DNA of 22,835 nt from Silene noctiflora. Its lineage: Eukaryota > Streptophyta > Magnoliopsida > Caryophyllales > Caryophyllaceae. Below are positions 16,945-22,835 of the stretch, piece after piece. Every line of letters starts with the position of its first letter. Position 1 is the first letter of the stretch. Below the pieces are notes generated by a model. The model was not told the origin of the DNA, did no database searches, and saw only the letters and a program-made list of their open reading frames with translations. The translations under genes and the position numbers were made by a program. The DNA lies in contig VHZZ01004582.1 in assembly GCA_009801015.1 (NCBI GenBank), forward strand, positions 39,408 through 62,242, written 5' to 3'.

Positions 16945-19900
16945 ATGACCTCCTCCTCTTCCGCTGCCTCTCGCAAGGTACTCTTTCCTTCCTTACTCTT
17001 CCCTTTACCTTTATTGTTTACCCTTTCAATTTCACTTCTTCATCATAAAGTTTCAATCTTTTCATTTAATTTTGTCAATTTTGATTAATTTTGTATGTGG
17101 GTTGCGTAAATTCAAAGGCACTTAGCAAAATCGCTTGCAATCGACTGCAAAAGGAGCTTATGGAGTGGCAAATGAATCCTCCTGTTGGTTTTAAACATAA
17201 TGTTACTGATAATCTTCAAAGGTTCTTTCTTTTATTTTTTTATTTTATTGTTTTTGATTTTTCAGATTTCATGTAAAGTTTTAATCTTTAGGGTTTTGGA
17301 TGATTAATTATGGTTTAAACTATGATGGGTAATTTTTGTTTTTTGATTCTTTGTTGAATACTTAGGTGGGTAATTGAAGTTAATGGAGCACCAGGAACAT
17401 TGTATGAAAATGAGAAATATCAACTTCAANTTGATTTCCCTGAACATTATCCTATGGAAGCTCCTCAGGTCCTTTACTTGACCTTTTTTTAAGCATATAC
17501 TCCCCCCGGCCGAATTATTTGTTTACCTTTTTGATTGTTTGCAAGGGGTGTTTTAATCAAAGGTAAACAAATGTTTGGGATGGAGGGAGTATGTGTTTGG
17601 TACTCCATTTAGGGAAAAAAAAGCATTGTGATTGTTACTTTGTGTTACTGATGATCACCTTACATGATGATGGATTGTTGGGATTGAGTGGGTTTTGTTG
17701 TGTTGGGACAGGTGATATTTTTGGCACCTGCACCAATGCATCCTCATATATATAGCAATGGCCATATATGTTTAGGTAATGATTCTCTCTAAAAGATGTG
17801 TTGTTAATTTGTTTGTGTAATTTCCATGTCTTTTTTGAGACCGTTTGTGTGCAACCAAGTTATTAACTGGGTTATAATTGGGGTATATAACATGAAATGA
17901 GATCATTGTGTGTAGTCTGTGTACAACTGTCTCATCTGAGTCTGTCCTTTCAATTTGCTTTGAGCATAGGGTTTAGTGATAGATATACTCTTTGCTTTCT
18001 AGTTGCTGTCTTGCTGATGCTTGTTGGTGACAGTTGGCTGTTTAAGTACTGGTTATTATGCGATAATATTCCCGCAGTTCCCCTCTGTTGTTGGGTGTGA
18101 TAATTTTGATTGAACTGACAGTCTGATACTTATTGGCTGTCATTCCGTGCTGAAAATGCCTTTGATCGGCCAACATTATTGTTGGTAATACTGAATTCCA
18201 TGCCTTCTGCCTTGTGGTGTTACATGCCAAATACCTATATTGCCTAAAAGGCTTTATTCTTCCATATCTTTTCATAACGCCATTGTAGACCACTTGAATC
18301 TGTTTGTTTGTGGGTGTTGACGTAATAAAAGGATATTTTGCTGTCGTTTCGCATTTATTTGTTGAGCAGATGCATTTGTATGGTGGCCATTAGGTCAATC
18401 ATCATTATTTGGGTGAATATTGTTTTGTATTTTGAGCGACTACCTCCATTCCATTTTTATTGTCCCACTTTCCATTTTGGAAAGGATTTAAGAAATATGG
18501 GTAAAATTGCAACTCTACCCCTTTCATTAAAAAAAAAACGGGGACAATGTCATTTTGATAGAAAAGTTTGTGGTGGATGGAGTTGGGTGGCATGCACAGC
18601 TAGAAAGGCGTTGGGTTTGAATAGAAAGAGTACCGATTTCAGCACCAAGGCCTTGGAAACCAGTGACGAGAACATTAGAGGAAAAAAGACGTCTCATTGT
18701 ATCACGACCATAGATAGCCAGCTGCCTGCTGTGCAGATCCTCGTCTATATCAGGCATTGCCATCACAATAGGAACTTGTTTGTTGCTGTTGCTGCTGTTG
18801 TAGTTGTTATCGGCTCCTTGATGTGACATTTCTTAACACAAGAGTTAGTTGTTGAAGAAGAAGAGTGGTGGTGGTCAGCAGCTCTCTTTCTTGGAAGCAT
18901 ATATTTTGGAGATTAGGGGTAATAGTGATACTCCACCCATTTAGCATACCAAATTTAGAAGGGGGACAATTAATTCGGAATAGTTGTTGGAGAAAAGAGG
19001 ACAATAAAAGTAGGAGTATATAAGAGTCTATAAGAGAATTGATTTTGGAATTAGGGAGTTGATTTCCTTTTATTTATTTTGCATATATGTCTTAGAGCTG
19101 CATTTTGTTGAAGATGTAGGTTCTGATCAAGATCTCATAGATGATTCTCATATACGTTGTAGCATTAATTATATAGCCTGATATGAGTAACTTTTTTGGG
19201 TTCCAATGGAGCCAAAGACCTTGTTTCTGGATTATGATGGAATAAGGCAAATTGAGGGGGTGTTTGGTTCACCCATTCTAGGTATAAGGTATGGACTTGG
19301 AATGAGCTAAACCCATGCCTTGGAGAAAAAAGAACATACATCGGATGTATTACTTCTGATTTTACTTGTTTTTGAGTATATGTGTATTTTTTCTGAACTT
19401 ATTATTTCAAATTTTATTTATTTTTGAGCATATGTATATATTTTCTGAGTTTATTAAAGTTTATAGGTTAGATTTTAATCTTTTCCATCAGAACTCAAAT
19501 TTAACTAAGTTTGTATGTAATGTTTTTGAGTTTTATTATAATTTTTTGATCTTAATATTCGAGTGAATAAACTCAAAAACTTTATAGTAAAACTCATCAT
19601 TTTTACAACAAAACTAAAAAATTTCATTATAATGCTCAGAAACTATAAAATTGGTGGTAATACATCAGATGTATAATCCAATTACTGCATACCTTGTGTT
19701 TGTTTCATGTTTTTTTTTTTTATTATGATACCCATACCTCAAACCCCATGAGGTATGAGAATGATACCTTTGGGCTTTGGGCTTTGGGTATCAAATAAAA
19801 AAAAGAGAATTAAAAAGAAAAATGTTGTGAAAAGATCCATATTTTTTAAATATTCATAAAATTAAATTGTTTTTAAGACTTTTTTTCGGGAAAAAATACA

Positions 19901-21354
19901 CACTGATTTTTTTCCAGATATGTTTTATATATTTAAGAACAAAAATATTATAATATTTAAAAAAAGCAACATATATAAAAAAAAACTATAGAAAAGTTTT
20001 AACTAATTAATAAATGAAAATTTAAAGTAGAAAATTAATAGATAAATAATAGTACAAAATCTTATTAATAAAATAAATATACAAGAAGATTTGATTCCTC
20101 ATTCGAGAATTGAACCAAACACAAGGTATGAAAAATCGAGTTCCAAACCCATACCACCCTGGTTTGATTCCTGATTCCATACCGATACCTTTGTGTGAAT
20201 CAAACGCTCCCTGATCACTATGGCTGCCTGCCGATGCAGTTCTAGACACAATTTTCATTTTGGGTTGTTCCGTGTTAATGTAGAGTTAAGGCTGCGTACA
20301 TGAGACTTGATGCACTGGAGTGTTGTTGCCGTTGTTGTGAGACTCGTATCTATTAACCAAGACTTTCTGTCTCTTGACTGTGTCTGCTATTTGAGCAGCT
20401 TAACATATATCTGTGAACCATGACTTTATGTCTCTTGACTGTGTTGGCTAATTGACTATTCGTTGCAGATATCCTGTACGACTCATGGTCCCCTGCTATG
20501 ACAGTGAGCTCTATCTGCATCAGCATTCTCTCCATGCTCTCAAGCTCGACAGTGAAGGTTAGTTGTTTTGCTGCTCCTTTAGGAAATATTTCCCATGTCA
20601 GCTGTTCCCTGAAATGAATAACTGAAAGATCAACGATAGCAGTATCTTATAGCTATTGTGTTTTTGTACAAACATCACTAAAATAATGTACGAGTAACGA
20701 GCATAATATAAACAAAAGACCGACTTGGAATAGGTTGATGGAAGTCTTAAGATGATAAGAGTTTCATATTGATTGTATAAACACGATATTCCCATCTTCA
20801 GTTCGTTTCTAATTCTTTGATAAAGAAAACTTCCTATGATCAACCCTTTGAATTTGCTTTGTGATGCTGAACACCTCCAAACCTGTTCTTTCACAAAGTT
20901 CACGACTCTTCTCAGTCCTGGACTTGACGATCCTTCATTTTATATTCTGTAGACGGAATAGGGAGGTTGAGATTGATAGTGACGGAAGCGCATCTATACA
21001 GTTAAAGAGGGTGTCTGTGAAGATTTTTGTTGCGCTCAGATATTTTCCTTTTCCAACATAGTTATACTGATTAGCCTCATGACTTTAAAAAGTGTGAATT
21101 AATTGAAGACAAATCCCTAGCCCAAGTTCCATCATCTATCTTACTCGCAATTAATTTCTGCCTCAGTTAATAAATGAAAAAAAATCTCCTTGTATTGGCT
21201 ATCTTAGCTCTTCTCCTTTCAGTGCAAGCACTAATACTACATTTGTTGGTGAATGCAGGAAAGGCCAGAAGATAATGACCGCTATGTAAAGAACTGCCGA
21301 AATGGAAGGTCGCCGAAGGAGACCAGGTGGTGGTTCCATGACGACAAAGTATGA
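16945..21354 (+). CDS. UBC16: ubiquitin-conjugating enzyme E2, plant UBC15-18 / UBE2W type (6 exons)
   Basis: Accepts ubiquitin from E1 as a thioester and passes it to substrates with E3 ligases. UBE2W relatives can modify protein N-termini (family knowledge; not shown for this copy). Coding exons: 16945-16977, 17118-17221, 17366-17468, 17712-17775, 20469-20557, 21259-21354; the 489 nt total gives 162 aa, the usual size for plant UBC15-18. Seen: a Ser/Ala-rich start [11 protein letters not shown], then [70 protein letters not shown] with predicted catalytic Cys at residue 100, [20 protein letters not shown], and the C-terminus [12 protein letters not shown] stands where most E2s have HPN, as in UBE2W. 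Position 17430 is N in the codon NTT (V, I, L or F; V expected). Intron 4 (17776-20468) is 2693 bp because of transposon insertions. The exact paralogue (UBC15, 16, 17 or 18) cannot be set from this window. Confidence 0.95.
17498..17591. mobile_element. short Stowaway MITE in E2 intron 3
   Basis: TA then CTCCCCCCGGCCGAATTATT and TGTTTACC at the left are inverted at the right as GGTAAACAAATGTTTGGGAT and GGAGGGAG then TA. The whole unit is only 94 bp, close to a pure hairpin, and starts 30 bases after exon 3. Confidence 0.88.
18441..19018. mobile_element. Stowaway-like element carrying the E1 gene fragment (possible Pack-MITE)
   Basis: The left edge TACCTCCATTCCATTTTTAT then TGTCCC and the right edge GGGACAAT ... 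GAGGACAATAAAAGTAGGAG then TA are inverted with gaps: CTCC...TTTTATTGTCC opposes GGACAATAAAAG...GGAG, with TA at each end. Between them lie MITE-type A/T-rich sequence (to about 18600), the UBA1 fragment with some upstream DNA (18634 to about 18945), and a second CTCC-tipped segment (TACTCCACCCATTTAGCATA, 18929-18948). Either one MITE captured the fragment or two neighbouring MITEs bracket it; the former is favoured because both flanks look like halves of one element. Confidence 0.55.
18634..18900 (-). pseudogene. UBA1: 5' fragment of a ubiquitin-activating enzyme E1 (UBA1) gene, antisense in the E2 intron
   Basis: Reading the minus strand from ATG at 18900-18898 gives [16 protein letters not shown]..., the typical basic start of plant E1 proteins. 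A net one-base shift near 18835-18780 is needed to continue in the frame that encodes [33 protein letters not shown] and [19 protein letters not shown]. That is the conserved E1 N-terminus up to the start of the adenylation-domain nucleotide-binding loop. Without the shift the ATG frame ends at TGA after 45 codons. E1 similarity stops at GAAATCG followed by GTACTC, which could be the parent gene's splice donor or the edge of the captured piece. The fragment is about 90 codons of a protein that is normally over 1000 aa, so it cannot make an active E1. Stowaway-like sequence lies on both sides, suggesting capture inside a MITE. Confidence 0.9.
19253..20214. mobile_element. Tourist / PIF-Harbinger-like element with nested insertion, E2 intron 4
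   Basis: The left end GGGGGTGTTTGGTTCACCC and the right end, whose reverse complement is GGGAGCGTTTGATTCACAC, are terminal inverted repeats, flanked by a 3-bp TGA on both sides. Subterminal GGTATGGACTTGGAATGAG and TTGATTCCTGATTCCATACC extend the inverted similarity. There is no transposase ORF in its 962 bp; the interior is very A/T-rich. A nested hairpin element occupies about 19336-19673. Confidence 0.75.
19336..19673. mobile_element. nested inverted-repeat element
   Basis: ATACATCGGATGTATTAC at the left and GTAATACATCAGATGTAT at the right are inverted copies with one mismatch, and each end is itself nearly palindromic. The interior has repeated TTTTTGAGTATATG / TTTCTGAGTTTATT motifs. It lies within the Tourist-like element, so it inserted later. 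The exact borders and target duplication are unclear. Confidence 0.6.
20355..20455 (+). repeat. duplicated 40-bp segment at the 3' end of E2 intron 4
   Basis: AACCAAGACTTTCTGTCTCT with TGACTGTGTCTGCTATTTGA (20355-20394) recurs as AACCATGACTTTATGTCTCT with TGACTGTGTTGGCTAATTGA (20416-20455), 61 bases apart. The second copy lies directly before the true acceptor at 20468. The first is followed by GCAG at 20395-20398, a possible decoy acceptor. Confidence 0.88.
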
Positions 21355-22230
21355 AGGTGTATACAGATGTTGTCATTATCTTCCTATGACTACACTTGAC
21401 ATTATTATCCTAACTCATCATAGATGAAATGAAACTGTATAAAACCAGAAACATAAAGAGAGGCTTCTTGAGAAGCTGAACTGTCATTGTTCTTCTGTTT
21501 GGTCAGTTATTGTGAGAAGGCGCTGTTTTTGTATAGTAAGAAAGATCCTTGTGCAACTTTATCTGTAATGAGCGGAACAGCGTTGAGTGTTATCTTGGTG
21601 ATTTGGGGAATACCGACTGTAATGTTCGATACAATAACCTCTTAAAAACCCACCCTCCTCCGCCCAAATTACGGTGGGAGAGTAAGTGATACTATCTATT
21701 GTAAAGTACAATGTCTTCTCTCGCGTCGTACGTAGTATATTCTCTCATCCACTAAACAGTTCAGTGGTAAGAGTTATGGCAATGGTATATATATTTGTGT
21801 TCTATAGAATATGGATGATACAAAGGAGACTTGTTCACATAAATGTATATGAAAGACCAACACAATTGAATTCGTGAAACATAGGTGTAAAACTGTAAAC
21901 GAGCTGATCCAAGTTCATGCATTGCTAATTTGCTATTGTATCTGAAGGATAAACACAAACTCTATAGCAGTAAGCCAGTAACAAAAAACAGAGCCAACTT
22001 TCAAGAATCATACAAACAACCTCAAGCCAAAATCGTCCCGGCACACTAATATTCCGTTTAATTTCAGTTATCGCAAAATTTGGTATCGACACGAGGATTG
22101 ATTAAAGTTGCTCTGGGACAAGAGTAATACCATACTCAAAACTGATCATAACATTTTTGGGCGTTGTTATAAAGCATAGTATTTGAGAAAGAGACAGACA
22201 GAGAAGAATTGAGTTGAATTTAAGAGAAAA
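21355..22230. other. 3' flank of the E2 gene
   Basis: No gene recognised. The first few hundred bases presumably hold the 3' UTR (several AT-rich poly(A)-like contexts such as ACATAAAG near 21451, none decisive). The remainder is ordinary A/T-rich spacer without clear repeats. Confidence 0.4.
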
Positions 22231-22530
22231 ATGGCGTTCACAAAAAGAGGAAGAAAAAGAAAAGCAGTCATCAATCTCAAACAACAAAAACAACAACTAA
22301 AAGAAGGAAGCTTTACAGCTCCTTGCTACCAGCTCTTTCTCACTTTCTCATTCTCAACACATAAATGTTCTTCATTTACTTGTCATTTTGGTGTTTTTTT
22401 TTCTTCCTGTGGAAAAGTTGCAAAATTTAGCAATTCCACACTTTTCCTTTGCTTTATTTTCAATTTTTCTCATGTTTTGTGTTGTGAATTCCTAATTATT
22501 CGTTGTTGTCGTATTTTTCATCGTTGTTGA
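22231..22530 (+). other. weak 99-codon ORF, uncertain coding
   Basis: ATG after a purine-rich leader (GAGAAAGAGACAGACAGAGA just upstream) opens a frame starting MAFTKRGRKRKAVINLKQQK, very basic for about 30 residues. It then turns Phe/Cys/Ser-rich, which is what T-rich noncoding DNA produces. I recognise no family. It could be the first exon or an upstream ORF of a gene that continues beyond the window, or chance. Confidence 0.15.
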
Positions 22531-22835
22531 TGTTGGTGATGGTGTTGTTCTTGGAAGTGTGTAAAGTTGTGAGCTTTAACGTTTAAATGTAGTGCTCTCT
22601 CCTTGCCTTTGTACTCCTGTGTTTTCACTTGGATTTATGTCAGTCGATCCCAAATTAATTCGACTCTAAGGTTTATTAACAGCAGATGGAGTCTTTTAGT
22701 TTTAGCATTGTAACTATCCTGACTGATTGCCTGCAAGTATATTTGATTTCAAGTTACTGGTGTCTTTACTCTCCAGAACTATATTCATATATTGATTGAT
22801 GGGTTTAGGCGAATCCAAGTTGTATACTTGTATGA
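22531..22835. other. window end, nothing recognised
   Basis: A T/G-rich start (GTTGTTGATGTTGG type, 22521-22536) is followed by ordinary sequence without ORFs or repeats that I can support. Confidence 0.4.

Noticed and set aside
18441..21354. An E1-E2 functional ubiquitin gene cluster
   Set aside because: The E1 part is only about 267 nt, frameshifted, antisense and intronic; it cannot encode an enzyme, so there is no co-operating cluster.

Overview
This is nuclear DNA from a flowering plant, most likely a eudicot. Both recognisable genes are split into many exons by T-rich introns with GT/AG borders, and both proteins are plant-type. The introns and spacers are full of MITEs (Stowaway-type with TA flanks, a hAT-like one, a Tourist-like one), fold-back repeats and LTR-like sequence. 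A Caryophyllales origin is possible but I cannot prove it from this sequence. Four ambiguous bases (positions 837, 1037, 1613, 17430) suggest a draft assembly.

Layout, all real genes on the + strand. (1) 1-1143: upstream flank with MITE-like inverted repeats. (2) 1200-11916: a complete 14-exon gene for mitochondrial D-2-hydroxyglutarate dehydrogenase (544 aa when spliced). Its introns carry at least five repeat or MITE insertions. (3) 11917-16944: a 5 kb spacer with diverged direct repeats, a roughly 2.4 kb LTR-like block (TG...CA ends, a cluster of palindromic CACTCGACCGAGTG units, a TATA box, an AATAAA signal), degenerate ACCCGAC-rich repeats and a hAT-like MITE with target-site duplication. 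(4) 16945-21354: a complete 6-exon gene for a UBC15-18/UBE2W-type ubiquitin-conjugating enzyme E2 (162 aa when spliced). Its 2.7 kb fourth intron is packed with elements. (5) 21355-22835: downstream spacer with no gene I can identify; one weak ORF begins at 22231.

The most interesting item is inside intron 4 of the E2 gene. On the opposite strand (18900 to 18634) lies a broken copy of the start of a ubiquitin-activating enzyme E1 (UBA1) gene. It keeps the start codon and the [17 protein letters not shown]...GLGAEI region, carries a frameshift, stops where a splice donor would be, and is bracketed by Stowaway-like ends. It looks like a Pack-MITE-style gene-fragment capture that put an antisense E1 fragment in an E2 transcript. 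The two intact genes have no evident functional link: one acts in lysine and 2-hydroxyglutarate catabolism, the other in ubiquitin transfer.
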